Numbered from the stretch's first letter, positions 1 through 7,773 are shown. The stretch is DNA of 14,790 nucleotides from Bacteroidales bacterium (GCA_017618435.1 JAFZUH010000237.1:1-14790); one strand, 5' to 3'. Notes: generated by a model from the letters alone, not told the origin. Numbers and translations: made by a program.

Positions 1-174
1 GGACAAGATTGGTCTGGACGGCGTGAATGCCGAACTTGCCGAGAAGGGTCTGCCGCAGGATGCAATTGGTTGCAGGATTTTGGCAGAAAAAATGGCAAAC
101 AGCACCATTTCAAGAAACAGAAATATCTGTCCCAAAATCGCATTATCTGTGTGTATATATATGGTTGCTGCCAT
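1..174 (-). CDS. possible leftward gene start, product unknown, cut by the window edge
   Basis: On the minus strand an ATG at 174-172 opens a frame with no stop through position 1 (58 codons). It begins MAATIYIHTDNAILGQIF and has a hydrophobic stretch at about residues 16-34. I do not recognise it. Its main support is a good Bacteroidota-type promoter about 50 bp upstream (222-251) pointing this way. Against it, the last 22 or so codons lie antisense to the HisRS-like fragment at 2-67, so both readings cannot be genuine there. If the first ~65 bases are misjoined, only the first ~36 codons belong to this gene. Confidence 0.25.
   Translation of the reverse strand, partial: MAATIYIHTDNAILGQIFLFLEMVLFAIFSAKILQPIASCGRPFSASSAFTPSRPILS
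2..67 (+). pseudogene. histidyl-tRNA synthetase fragment (HisRS-like), cut at left edge and broken at right
   Basis: Frame 2 reads DKIGLDGVNAELAEKGL followed by PQDAI. This resembles the stretch of class II histidyl-tRNA synthetase between the catalytic motifs, where DKIG..GV..EL...G is typical. After about base 67 the frame continues to a stop at 197-199, but the residues no longer look like HisRS and become hydrophobic. HisRS is normally about 420-460 residues, so only about 22 residues are present here. The first 60 bases are about 60% G+C, against about 40% in the next 60 and about 22% around 241-300. The identification is by memory of the family, not by alignment. It could be a gene remnant, a recombination scar or a chimeric contig end. 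Confidence 0.4.
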
Positions 175-199
175 TTTTTTGTTGTTTGTTTCTTGCTAA

Positions 200-505
200 T
201 TTTCAGTAAGAAACCTTTCCGCAAATATACAAAAATTTTTATAAAATGCAATAAAGCCAATTTGTTGCTATTTTTTTATTTCATCAAATATTACATCAAG
301 AAAATGCCAAAACACTTATTAAAATATTGGAATCAATCTAAAAAAACAGATAAGAGCCAAGAAAAAAGTCGTAAAAAGTAAAACACATAAAAATTACAAG
401 TATCTAATTTTAAACATATTAAAAAATTAAAATCAGGGTTATTTTCATTTTTTTTGGAATAATTATAAATTTAATGGAAATGGGCAAATATTCAAATAAA
501 CTTAC
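200..505. other. AT-rich intergenic stretch without a recognisable gene
   Basis: Roughly 300 bases of very AT-rich sequence (about 22% G+C in 241-300) lie between the leftward promoter and the ferredoxin promoter. A short lysine-rich frame (MPKHLLKYWNQSKK..., about 25 codons from 304) and a longer overlapping one are open here. Neither has a recognisable product or promoter, and both look like by-products of A-runs. No tRNA, hairpin terminator or repeat array is evident. Confidence 0.5.
222..251 (-). promoter_or_regulatory. Bacteroidota-type promoter reading left
   Basis: On the minus strand a TTG (251-249) is followed after exactly 19 bases by TATATTTG (229-222). This matches the phylum's TTTG-N19-TAnnTTTG housekeeping consensus, apart from A in place of the first T of TTTG. 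It would start a transcript near 216-219, reading toward the left edge with a leader of about 45 nt before the ATG at 174. No annotated + strand gene needs it, so it implies a leftward gene. Confidence 0.55.
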
Positions 506-513
506 TATTTTTG
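506..513 (+). promoter_or_regulatory. -7 promoter element of the ferredoxin gene
   Basis: TATTTTTG fits the TAnnTTTG -7 consensus of Bacteroidota and is followed by C, as is common. No clean TTTG lies 19-21 bases upstream; the nearest is TGGG at 481-484, 21 bases away. Transcription would start near 517-520, leaving a leader of about 25 nt before the ATG at 544. The leader is AT-rich and has no Shine-Dalgarno sequence. Confidence 0.5.
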
Positions 514-543
514 CATAAGTTAATATTTTAATTAAATACAATT

Positions 544-714
544 ATGGCTTATAAAATTAATCCTGACGTATGTTCAGCATGTGGAACTTGCCAAGGCGAA
601 TGCCCAGTAGGTGCAATTTCCGAAGGTGATGTTTATTCTATCAATCCAGACGAATGCGTAAGTTGTGGTTCTTGTGCAGACGTTTGTCCTTGTGAAGCAA
701 TCCAACCTGAATAA
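544..714 (+). CDS. 2[4Fe-4S] bacterial-type ferredoxin
   Basis: This 56-residue protein is a small soluble electron carrier with two [4Fe-4S] clusters. It would serve cytoplasmic low-potential oxidoreductases such as pyruvate:ferredoxin oxidoreductase; that partner is general knowledge and is not in the window. Two classic CxxCxxCxxxCP motifs are seen: Cys10, 13, 16, 20 with Pro21, and Cys38, 41, 44, 48 with Pro49. The two halves are pseudo-symmetric, and the length matches clostridial-type ferredoxins of about 55 residues. A ninth cysteine, Cys50, follows the last CP, where Val or Ser is usual. The start is the only ATG before the first cluster motif. The gene is monocistronic: it has its own -7 element upstream and a hairpin terminator 22 bases after the stop. 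It converges with the DUF7935-like gene. Identification is very secure; the physiological partner is unknown. Confidence 0.97.
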   Translation: MAYKINPDVCSACGTCQGECPVGAISEGDVYSINPDECVSCGSCADVCPCEAIQPE

Positions 715-736
715 TCTGAATTACGAAAGAAAAAAG

Positions 737-761
737 AAGCCTGCTATTATCAAGCAGGCTT
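737..761. terminator. bidirectional intrinsic terminator between convergent genes
   Basis: An 8-bp perfect stem, AAGCCTGC (737-744) paired with GCAGGCTT (754-761), encloses a 9-base loop. On the + strand it is followed by a T-rich tract (TTTTCTGTTTTTT). On the minus strand it is followed by TTCTTTTTTC. It therefore ends the ferredoxin transcript from the left and the purL-to-DUF7935 transcript from the right, whose last stop is 14 bases away. Confidence 0.88.
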
Positions 762-775
762 TTCTGTTTTTTGTT

Positions 776-1297
776 CTAATACAATTCTGTTATTTCTTTC
801 CTCAAAAAATCCAAAGCCACATCGGCAGGTTGTGGATTTTGTTCCACCAACAATTCCAATATTCTTGTCGCCAAATCGGTAGCAGTCGCATCTATCGGCA
901 ATTGTCCCCCTGCCAAATTGATAAGTTTTACGGTATCTTCTTTGGCTTTTTTGGTCATTTGCCACAATGCCCCCGACACATAAACTTGTTGGGAAAGATT
1001 ATGTTCAAATTCATTGCGGATATTGGTCAAGAGCAATGTTCTGTATTGGGTTGCCGTTAAATTCGCAGCACTTGTCCTCAATATAAGATTTTCGGGTCTT
1101 GTTCGTTCCAAAAACAGAGCCAATCGTTCGTATGCCTGTATCCGAATGGGGTTCATCACTTTTTTGCCCTCATTTTTCAAATCCAAAACTTGTTGTCTGA
1201 GTTCTTTTTCTATGTTCATTTTCAAAACCATGTATGCAGTACAGGCCACAATCACAGCGGGTAAGGTTATTTTTATTATTTCCCAAACAATTTCCAT
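776..1297 (-). CDS. conserved Bacteroidota membrane-anchored protein, DUF7935-like
   Basis: This 173-residue protein has no known function. One hydrophobic segment at about residues 7-26 should anchor it in the inner membrane with a short N-terminus outside or inside. The rest is a soluble, mostly helical domain. Conserved-looking blocks are PIRIQAYERLALFLER (about 50-65), RNEFEHNLSQQVYVS (about 93-107) and a C-terminal helix. From memory these match a family found across Bacteroidota and now called DUF7935; the number should be checked. The start ATG lies 1 base after the porQ stop, so the two are almost certainly cotranscribed and probably translationally coupled. It is the last gene before the 737-761 terminator. 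The adjacency suggests, but does not prove, a role near the envelope or secretion machinery. Confidence 0.88.
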   Translation of the reverse strand: MEIVWEIIKITLPAVIVACTAYMVLKMNIEKELRQQVLDLKNEGKKVMNPIRIQAYERLALFLERTRPENLILRTSAANLTATQYRTLLLTNIRNEFEHNLSQQVYVSGALWQMTKKAKEDTVKLINLAGGQLPIDATATDLATRILELLVEQNPQPADVALDFLRKEITELY

Positions 1298-1298
1298 A

Positions 1299-2366
1299 TT
1301 ATTTCGATTTTTTATTTTTGAAAAAACTATTTATCTGTGCAGAAAAAGTAAAATGATTAGGCGTTGAAGCCAAATTGTTGTGCGAACGGGCATAATATAC
1401 ATTTATATTTCGCACATGTACCCCCAAACCATAAGAAAATCCGACCATTCCTTTTCTGTCGTATGAACGCATTTCTTTTCTGGTATTATAATCAAAGGCT
1501 GCTTGAAGAGAAACATATTTTACGGGCAGAATCTCCAAAGCAAAGGTAAAATGTCTAAATAAATTGTCAAAAAATTGTCTGCCCTTACCTTGTTTTATTT
1601 TGGTGTTTGTAACCGCATCTGTCATTACAAAAGGGTCATCGGGGTCATCATAGGTCATTTTCCAAGTGTATAAATGATGTAAAATAATATTATACCTCAC
1701 CGGCAAATGTTTCAGTCTGTGCGAAAAGGCCAACTGCATGTCAAAAGGCAGTTTTTCCCGTTTGGCATCGTATGGATTAAACTGTGTCCCAATATTTTTC
1801 AGCAACAACGTCAGCGATATATTTTTGGGCAAGCAATAATACGAAGCCGCAAAATCCACAGCCATACCCGAAGAAAAATAATGGGCATAGTCGCTAAGGA
1901 AAAGTTTTAAATTCATTCCCAAAGAAAACATACTATCTACCAGTTCTCTGCCATAACCCACCACAAGACCATAATCGCCAGCGGTGAAAGTGCCTATTGT
2001 TTCTCCACATTCATCTGTTTCCACAAAAGAGCCGTAGGTGGCAAACTGAAAAGCGAAATTGAAAGTACCCGCCTTGTTAAAATGCTGAATATAATTAAAA
2101 TGCCCGTAAACAGCATCGGAGAAATAATCCACACAATTAAAAGCAACACCTGTGCTCAATTGTTTGTTCAACATTGAAGGATTGAGTATCGGTAAAGAAT
2201 AATCCGTATTTTCCCTAACGGAAACCAAACGCCCACCCAATGCTGAAACTCTGGCAGAAACCGGCATATCCAAGAAATTAAAAACGGTTTTTCCGCCTGT
2301 TTGAGAAAAAAGCAATGTACTTAATCCCCCAAATACAATCAGCAACAAGCGTTTTTGCAAATTCAT
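1299..2366 (-). CDS. porQ: type IX secretion system outer-membrane protein PorQ
   Basis: This 355-residue protein is predicted to be an outer-membrane beta-barrel of the type IX secretion system. In Porphyromonas gingivalis PorQ works with PorU, PorV and PorZ in the attachment complex that anchors exported cargo at the cell surface (family knowledge). Residues 1-22 form a signal peptide: MNLQKR, a hydrophobic core, then a likely cut after LFSQ. The mature protein begins with the typical block at about 30-45 (FNFLDMPVSARVSALGG), then NPSML at 62-66. Alternating Gly/aromatic beta strands follow, with GDYGLVVGYGREL in mid-protein and a glycine/tyrosine-rich C-terminal strand region. Length fits PorQ (about 330-360). 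Its ATG shares one base with the phoH stop (TAATG), and the next gene starts 1 base after its stop. No porU, porV or porZ lies in the window. Confidence 0.9.
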   Translation of the reverse strand: MNLQKRLLLIVFGGLSTLLFSQTGGKTVFNFLDMPVSARVSALGGRLVSVRENTDYSLPILNPSMLNKQLSTGVAFNCVDYFSDAVYGHFNYIQHFNKAGTFNFAFQFATYGSFVETDECGETIGTFTAGDYGLVVGYGRELVDSMFSLGMNLKLFLSDYAHYFSSGMAVDFAASYYCLPKNISLTLLLKNIGTQFNPYDAKREKLPFDMQLAFSHRLKHLPVRYNIILHHLYTWKMTYDDPDDPFVMTDAVTNTKIKQGKGRQFFDNLFRHFTFALEILPVKYVSLQAAFDYNTRKEMRSYDRKGMVGFSYGLGVHVRNINVYYARSHNNLASTPNHFTFSAQINSFFKNKKSK

Positions 2367-3352
2367 TATTCTCTTTTTTCTTTCAACGGAAAATCCGCGT
2401 TTTTATTGTCATAGGCCTCGTATGCAGAAATGATAGCAGCAACAATACGATGTCGCACTACATCGCTTTTGTCCAAGAAAATGACATCTATACCTTCGAT
2501 ATTGGACAACAATTTTGTGGCAGGCAACAAACCCGATGTCTGATGTTTGGGCAAATCTATTTGGGTTATATCTCCTGTAATCAAAAATTTGGCATTGTTG
2601 CCCATACGGGTGAGAAACATCTTTAATTGCATGGAAGTGGCATTTTGGGCTTCATCTAAAATAACATAAGCATTGTCCAAAGTACGCCCTCTCATAAAAG
2701 CCAAAGGGGCAATTTCTATTACTTTATCCTCAATATAAGAGGTTAGTTTTTGCGGAGGAATCATATCCCTCAAAGCATCGTAAAGAGGTTGCAAATAAGG
2801 GTCAAGTTTATCTTGCAAATCGCCCGGCAAAAATCCCAAGTTTTCACCTGCTTCTACCGCTGGACGAGTTAAAACGATTCGTTTTATCTCTTTGTTTCTC
2901 AATGCTTTTACAGCCAAAGCCACCGCAGTATAGGTTTTGCCTGTTCCGGCAGGACCGATAGCAAAAACCATATCGTTTTTTTTCACACTCTGCACAATCT
3001 TCAATTGATTGACCGTTCTTGCTCTAATGGCTTGTCCATCTCTGCCTTTGAGAATAAAATCCCCATTTTGTTCTTCTTGTTGGGCAACTGCCAAAAATTC
3101 ATCGCCTTTTTCCAACAACCGCAAAATATCGTTTTCGGACAAACTGCCATGTTTTTGATGCCACTGCAACATCGCATCAATCAATCTGCAAGGGATTTCT
3201 GTATCTTGTTCGCTACCCACCAAACGGATTTCCGTTCCGCGTGAAATTATTTTCACCTTGGGAAAAATCCGCCTAAGCAATTCAATATTTTCGTTGTTTA
3301 CACCATTGATGTCAATGATATTTTGAGGAGCAATTGCTATAATTTTTTCCAT
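2366..3352 (-). CDS. PhoH-family P-loop ATPase
   Basis: This 328-residue PhoH/YbeZ-type protein is a cytoplasmic nucleotide-binding enzyme of the SF1-helicase-like group. Relatives are linked to RNA metabolism and often to the endoribonuclease YbeY. The N-terminal part (about 1-95) is the small KH-like region typical of YbeZ. The PhoH domain follows, with Walker A GPAGTGKT at 133-140, the conserved RPAVEAGENLGFLPGD at 163-178, Walker B VILDEAQN at 230-237, and a TGD motif at 259-261 that fits helicase motif III. Length is normal for the family (about 320-350). The gene starts 14 bases after tsaC and its TAA overlaps the porQ ATG by one base, so it is mid-operon. No ybeY is nearby. The exact RNA substrate cannot be read from sequence. 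Confidence 0.96.
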   Translation of the reverse strand: MEKIIAIAPQNIIDINGVNNENIELLRRIFPKVKIISRGTEIRLVGSEQDTEIPCRLIDAMLQWHQKHGSLSENDILRLLEKGDEFLAVAQQEEQNGDFILKGRDGQAIRARTVNQLKIVQSVKKNDMVFAIGPAGTGKTYTAVALAVKALRNKEIKRIVLTRPAVEAGENLGFLPGDLQDKLDPYLQPLYDALRDMIPPQKLTSYIEDKVIEIAPLAFMRGRTLDNAYVILDEAQNATSMQLKMFLTRMGNNAKFLITGDITQIDLPKHQTSGLLPATKLLSNIEGIDVIFLDKSDVVRHRIVAAIISAYEAYDNKNADFPLKEKRE

Positions 3353-3366
3353 AATTTTTCGACATT

Positions 3367-3936
3367 TTATTCTCTAACTATTTCAAAATTATAATCATCA
3401 ATGAATCGGATAATGGTAGATGGCTTGGCATCTTCCACCACACCGAAAGACTGATCTACAATATAATCAACTTTGTTTTTTATTTCTTGGCCAATATCTT
3501 GGAAACGGGTTGGAGTCGGTTGCCCTGAAATATTGGCAGATGTCGATACTATCGGTTTGCCAAACAAGCCTATCAATTTCTTACAAAATTCATTTTTCAC
3601 CATTCTTATTGCAATAGAGCCGTCTGCGGCAAGCAATGATTTTGGCAAATTTTTCACATTCTGATAGATGAAAGTAGTCGGTCTATTGGCGTTTTCGATT
3701 AAATCCCAAGCAATTAGCGGAATAGGGTCAATATACAAAGACAATTTTTCCACTTGGTCCAACAATATAAGAAAATTTTTATTCAAAGACCTTTGTTTTA
3801 TATCAAACACACGGGCAATGGCCGCTTCATTTGTTGCATCGCAACCCAAGCCCCATATCGTATCGGTCGGATACAAAATAACAGCACCCTGTTTCAAATA
3901 TTCATTGGTTTTAATAATCTCTTCACTTAAATCCAT
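3367..3936 (-). CDS. tsaC: L-threonylcarbamoyladenylate synthase (TsaC/Sua5 family)
   Basis: This enzyme makes threonylcarbamoyl-AMP from threonine, bicarbonate and ATP. TsaD then transfers the product to A37 of ANN-decoding tRNAs (t6A). From the chosen start the protein is 189 residues and consists of the YrdC domain only. Motifs seen are YPTDTIWGLGCDA at 22-34, the KxR pair Lys47/Arg49, RPTTFI at 85-90, STSANISG at 131-138 and KPSTIIRF at 171-178. The stretch after KxR reads SLNKNF rather than the common KP-type loop. The longer open frame begins at a TTG at 3969, but the ATG at 3936 places the start about 20 residues before the YPTDT motif, as in relatives, so I use it. It lies 45 bases after purL and 14 before phoH. 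Its partner tsaD is at 13201-14211. Confidence 0.93.
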   Translation of the reverse strand: MDLSEEIIKTNEYLKQGAVILYPTDTIWGLGCDATNEAAIARVFDIKQRSLNKNFLILLDQVEKLSLYIDPIPLIAWDLIENANRPTTFIYQNVKNLPKSLLAADGSIAIRMVKNEFCKKLIGLFGKPIVSTSANISGQPTPTRFQDIGQEIKNKVDYIVDQSFGVVEDAKPSTIIRFIDDYNFEIVRE

Positions 3937-3981
3937 AAGACATTGTTTTAGTCTACATTTAAAATTCAAGCTACCAAGCCT

Positions 3982-6900
3982 TTACTTTTTCAATTGATTT
4001 TCTATCCACACTCTTGCATTGACAAAGGCTTCAATCCAAGGTGAAACTTCATCGTGCTTTCTGTCAGCTGGATAATGTCCCCATTGCCATGCAAAAACGG
4101 CTCTTTCCAAGTGTGGCATCATGGCCAAATGCCTACCGTCTTCACTGCACAAAGCCGCTGCATTATATCTGGAACCATTTGGATTGGCCGGATAGCCGGA
4201 ATAACTGTATTTCATTGGAATATGATATTTTTCTTCTGCATACGGCAAATCAAACTTTCCTTCCCCGTGTGCAATCCAAATACCCAAACGGCTGCCTTTC
4301 AACGAAGACAACATCACAGAATGATTATCCACTATATTCACATTGACAAAATTGGATTCAAACTTATGTGAGTCATTATGCAGCATTTTGGGCATAATAT
4401 GATGTTGCGGACAAATCAAACCCAATTCTATCATCAATTGGCAGCCATTGCAAACACCCAAACTCAAAGTATCTTCTCTGTCAAAGAAATTTCTCAAAGC
4501 CTTGCGGGCGTTTTCGTTATAAACAAATGCACTTGCAAAACCTTTGGCAGAACCCAACACATCTGAATGGGAGAATCCGCCCGGAAATGCAATCATATTC
4601 ACATCTTCCAAAGTTTCTTTTCCTGACATCAAATCGGTTACATGAATATCTTTGACTTCAAAACCTGCCAAATAAAGGCTATAAGCCATTTCTCTGTCAC
4701 CATTGGTGCCTTTTTCCCTGACAATTGCAGCCTTTATATTGGATTTTTGATGTTTTTCAATGCCATATTGTTGTTTTTTGCCTGAAAATGTAGCGGGGAA
4801 TCGGAATGAAAGTTCCTGATTTTTGTAATTGTCATATCTTTCCATTGCCTTTTCTTCTCCTGACTGACGGCGGTCCAACAAATATGATGGTGCAAACCAA
4901 ATATCACGATAAGTGTCTATATCGAAATCAAATGTCTGTTCTCCTTTTTTCAAGTGTAATTTTTGATGGTGGGTATCCATTTTTACAGTAGCGATAACAT
5001 TGTATTTTACACCGTTATCAGTTAAAATGCGTTCCACTTCCCCGTTGTCTTTCACCTGAATGACCACTCCTGCATTTTCGGCAAAAAGCAATTTTGCCAA
5101 GTTTGACTCAGCCATATTGCTTAAATCAACATCAAGCGTTAAACGATTGTCGGTAAATGCCATTTCAAACAATGTCGTTATCAAACCGCCGGCAGAAATA
5201 TCATGACCGGCCAAAACAAGTTCCTGTTCCAACAACATTTGAATAACGTTAAATGCTTTTTTGAAATAGTCCACATCTGCAATTGTCGGCACTTCATCGC
5301 CCAATTGATTTTTGATTTGAGCATAACTGCTACCGCCTAATTTTAACTTATCAGATGAAAAATCTATATAAAGAAGTCTGGTATTCTCTATCAATTGCAA
5401 GGCGGGAGTTACAATTTTTCTCACATCAGTAACGGCACCCACAGCCGACACAATCAATGTACCCGGAGAATAAACGGTTTTATTGTCAGGATATTTTTGT
5501 GTCATTGACAATGAATCTTTTCCCGTAGGAATATTGATACCCAGTTGACAAGCAAAGTCAGAGGCGGCATTTACGGCTTTATACAAACGGGCATCTTCTC
5601 CCTGATTTTTACATGGCCACATCCAATTGGCACTCAACGAAACGGCATTCAAACCACCTTTCAATGGAGCCCAAACAATGTTTGTCAAGGCTTCTGCAAT
5701 AGACATAACAGAGCCACAAGCAGGGTCTATCAAGCCAATAGAAGGTGCGTGCCCCAAAGCGGTAGCGATACCGTCTTTGCCTTGAAAATCAATGGCAACT
5801 GCACCTAAATCACTCAAAGGCAACTGCAAAGCCCCACAACACTGCTGGCGGGCGATTTTTCCGGTAACAGAACGGTCCACTTTGTTGGTCAGCCAATCTT
5901 TGCAACCGACAGCCTCCAACGAAAACAAGGCTTCTATTGTTTCATAAAGATTTGTTATTGTTGTATCAACGGCTTGATAATTGGTTGTAACAGTTTGGTC
6001 ATGAATAACAGTCTTAGGCGGATTGCCAAACATATCTTCAATGGTTAAATCTATCGGATTCAAGCCCAATTGTTTTTGTTCAAAAAGGAAACGTTTGTTG
6101 TCTGTGGCTTCGCCTACAACATACATCGGAGAACGTTCTCTATCAGCAATACGTTGCATTTGTGCCACATCTTCTTCTTTTAGCAATACGCCCATTCTTT
6201 CTTGGGATTCATTCCCGATAATTTCTTTGGCAGACAATGTTTTATCTCCGACAGGAAGTTTATCCACGTCTATTTTTCCGCCCGTTTCTTCCAACAATTC
6301 AGACAAACAATTGAGGTGTCCGCCGGCACCATGGTCATGTATGCTGACTATTGGATTCGTATCGTTTTCAGTCATTGCCCTAACCACATTGAACACACGT
6401 TTCTGCATTTCAGGATTGGAACGTTGTACCGCATTCAATTCTATTGTTTTGGAAAATTGACCGGTAGCCACAGACGAAACTGCACCTCCGCCCATACCGA
6501 TACGATAATTATCTCCACCCAAAACAACAACCTTTTCGCCTGATTCCGCCGATTGTTTTTTGGAATGGTTCTTATTGGCATAGCCGACACCGCCGGCCAA
6601 CATTATCACTTTGTCAAAACCATAAGTTTTGTTGTTTTCTTCATGTTCAAATGTCAATAAAGAACCGCAAATAAGCGGTTGCCCGAACTTGTTGCCGAAA
6701 TCGCTGGCACCATTCGATGCCTTGATAAGAATATCTTCCGGAGTCTGGTACAACCATGGACGGGCTGCTATCTGATGTTCATATTTTTTATCTTCACTAT
6801 TTCTCGGATAGGAAGTCATGTAAACGGCAGTACCCGCCATAGGAATAGAGCCTATACCACCTGCCATACGGTCTCTGATTTCCCCACCGGAACCCGTTGC

Positions 6901-7710
6901 CGCCCCGTTGAACGGCTCTACTGTAGTCGGAAAATTATGGGTCTCGGCTTTTAAAGAAATAACGGTGTCTATTGCTTTTTCTTGGAACCAATCTGCCTTG
7001 TCTGCCGACTTCGGACTAAATTGGGTTGCAGACGGACCTTCAACAAAAGCGACATTGTCTTTGTATGCGGAAACCAAATGATTGGGATTTTCTTTGGAGG
7101 TCTTTTTTATCATGGCAAACAATGAATTGGGCATTTGTTGACCGTCTATGATAAAAGTTCCATTGAAAATTTTATGACGACAATGTTCCGAATTGACTTG
7201 AGAAAAACCAAAGATTTCAGAATCTGTCAATTTTCTTCCGATTTTTTGGGACAATGACTCCAAATAAGCCATTTCTTCCTCACTCAAAGCCAAACCTTCT
7301 TCTTGCGTATAAGCCTTTAAATCATCTATATAGCGAATAGGTTCAGGAGACTTTGTTTGAGCAAAAACATCTTGTGCTGGATTCACATACACTGATTGTA
7401 ACATCGGGTCATATTGTTTTCTCGCACATTCTTCCGCTGTTTCACCGGGTTGTGAAGACAAAATTCTTTCAAATTGTTCTATTCTGACAATGCCTGTCAT
7501 ACCCATATTTTGGGTGATTTCCACGGCATTGGTACTCCACGGGCTTAACATTTCCTTACGAGGACCGATAAAGACCCCTTCTATTTGCGGATTAGGCAAA
7601 ATAACAGCATTTGAAAACAACCAAGATAATTTCAATTGTTCCGCATCATCAAACTGATGGGTGGTTTCTACTACAAAAACAAGTGTTTCCTTTTGAAAAA
7701 ATACAATCAT
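3982..7710 (-). CDS. purL: phosphoribosylformylglycinamidine synthase, single-chain PurL
   Basis: PurL converts FGAR, glutamine and ATP to FGAM, the fourth step of de novo purine synthesis, in the cytoplasm. From the chosen start it has 1242 residues, the long single-chain form (E. coli about 1295) rather than the split PurL/PurQ/PurS form. Order: an N-terminal PurS-like domain (about 1-130), a linker, two AIRS-type synthetase halves (about 170-950), and a C-terminal class I glutamine amidotransferase (about 1010-1242). Seen motifs are NSEHCRHK at 173-180, ETHNFP at 256-261, GGEIRD at 275-280, and the glutaminase triad Cys1087 (GVCNGC), His1200 and Glu1202 (MPHLER). The open frame extends to a TTG at 7776, which would lie upstream of the predicted transcription start. 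The ATG at 7710 (MIVFFQKE) is therefore chosen. It is first in the run leading to tsaC, phoH and porQ. Confidence 0.97.
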   Translation of the reverse strand: MIVFFQKETLVFVVETTHQFDDAEQLKLSWLFSNAVILPNPQIEGVFIGPRKEMLSPWSTNAVEITQNMGMTGIVRIEQFERILSSQPGETAEECARKQYDPMLQSVYVNPAQDVFAQTKSPEPIRYIDDLKAYTQEEGLALSEEEMAYLESLSQKIGRKLTDSEIFGFSQVNSEHCRHKIFNGTFIIDGQQMPNSLFAMIKKTSKENPNHLVSAYKDNVAFVEGPSATQFSPKSADKADWFQEKAIDTVISLKAETHNFPTTVEPFNGAATGSGGEIRDRMAGGIGSIPMAGTAVYMTSYPRNSEDKKYEHQIAARPWLYQTPEDILIKASNGASDFGNKFGQPLICGSLLTFEHEENNKTYGFDKVIMLAGGVGYANKNHSKKQSAESGEKVVVLGGDNYRIGMGGGAVSSVATGQFSKTIELNAVQRSNPEMQKRVFNVVRAMTENDTNPIVSIHDHGAGGHLNCLSELLEETGGKIDVDKLPVGDKTLSAKEIIGNESQERMGVLLKEEDVAQMQRIADRERSPMYVVGEATDNKRFLFEQKQLGLNPIDLTIEDMFGNPPKTVIHDQTVTTNYQAVDTTITNLYETIEALFSLEAVGCKDWLTNKVDRSVTGKIARQQCCGALQLPLSDLGAVAIDFQGKDGIATALGHAPSIGLIDPACGSVMSIAEALTNIVWAPLKGGLNAVSLSANWMWPCKNQGEDARLYKAVNAASDFACQLGINIPTGKDSLSMTQKYPDNKTVYSPGTLIVSAVGAVTDVRKIVTPALQLIENTRLLYIDFSSDKLKLGGSSYAQIKNQLGDEVPTIADVDYFKKAFNVIQMLLEQELVLAGHDISAGGLITTLFEMAFTDNRLTLDVDLSNMAESNLAKLLFAENAGVVIQVKDNGEVERILTDNGVKYNVIATVKMDTHHQKLHLKKGEQTFDFDIDTYRDIWFAPSYLLDRRQSGEEKAMERYDNYKNQELSFRFPATFSGKKQQYGIEKHQKSNIKAAIVREKGTNGDREMAYSLYLAGFEVKDIHVTDLMSGKETLEDVNMIAFPGGFSHSDVLGSAKGFASAFVYNENARKALRNFFDREDTLSLGVCNGCQLMIELGLICPQHHIMPKMLHNDSHKFESNFVNVNIVDNHSVMLSSLKGSRLGIWIAHGEGKFDLPYAEEKYHIPMKYSYSGYPANPNGSRYNAAALCSEDGRHLAMMPHLERAVFAWQWGHYPADRKHDEVSPWIEAFVNARVWIENQLKK

Positions 7711-7742
7711 ACTATTCCTAATAAATGAAATTCTATATCCTG

Positions 7743-7773
7743 CAAAGATAGAAAAAAAATAAAATAATACAAA
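7743..7773 (-). promoter_or_regulatory. Bacteroidota-type promoter of purL
   Basis: On the minus strand TTTG (7773-7770) is separated by exactly 19 bases from TATCTTTG (7750-7743). This is a full match to TTTG-N19-TAnnTTTG. Transcription would start near 7737-7740, giving a leader of about 27-30 nt before the purL ATG. It is the only good promoter I see for the purL-tsaC-phoH-porQ-DUF7935 run. No purine riboswitch or attenuator fits in so short a leader. Confidence 0.75.

Noticed and set aside
70..381. Open frame of 103 codons on the + strand
   Set aside because: It crosses the composition change, is dominated by Phe, Lys and Ile from A/T runs, lies partly opposite a likely leftward promoter, and resembles nothing known.
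665..1060. Open frame on the + strand overlapping the ferredoxin end
   Set aside because: It begins inside the ferredoxin gene in another frame, passes through the terminator hairpin and runs antisense to the DUF7935-like gene.
6023..6460. Open frames of 100-145 codons on the + strand within purL and other genes
   Set aside because: These are antisense frames of strongly conserved coding sequence with no motifs of their own; the same applies to the frames opposite mutY and the TPR-like gene.
7711..7742. Purine riboswitch or attenuator before purL
   Set aside because: The inferred leader is only about 30 nt, too short for a riboswitch, and no hairpin plus T-run is present.
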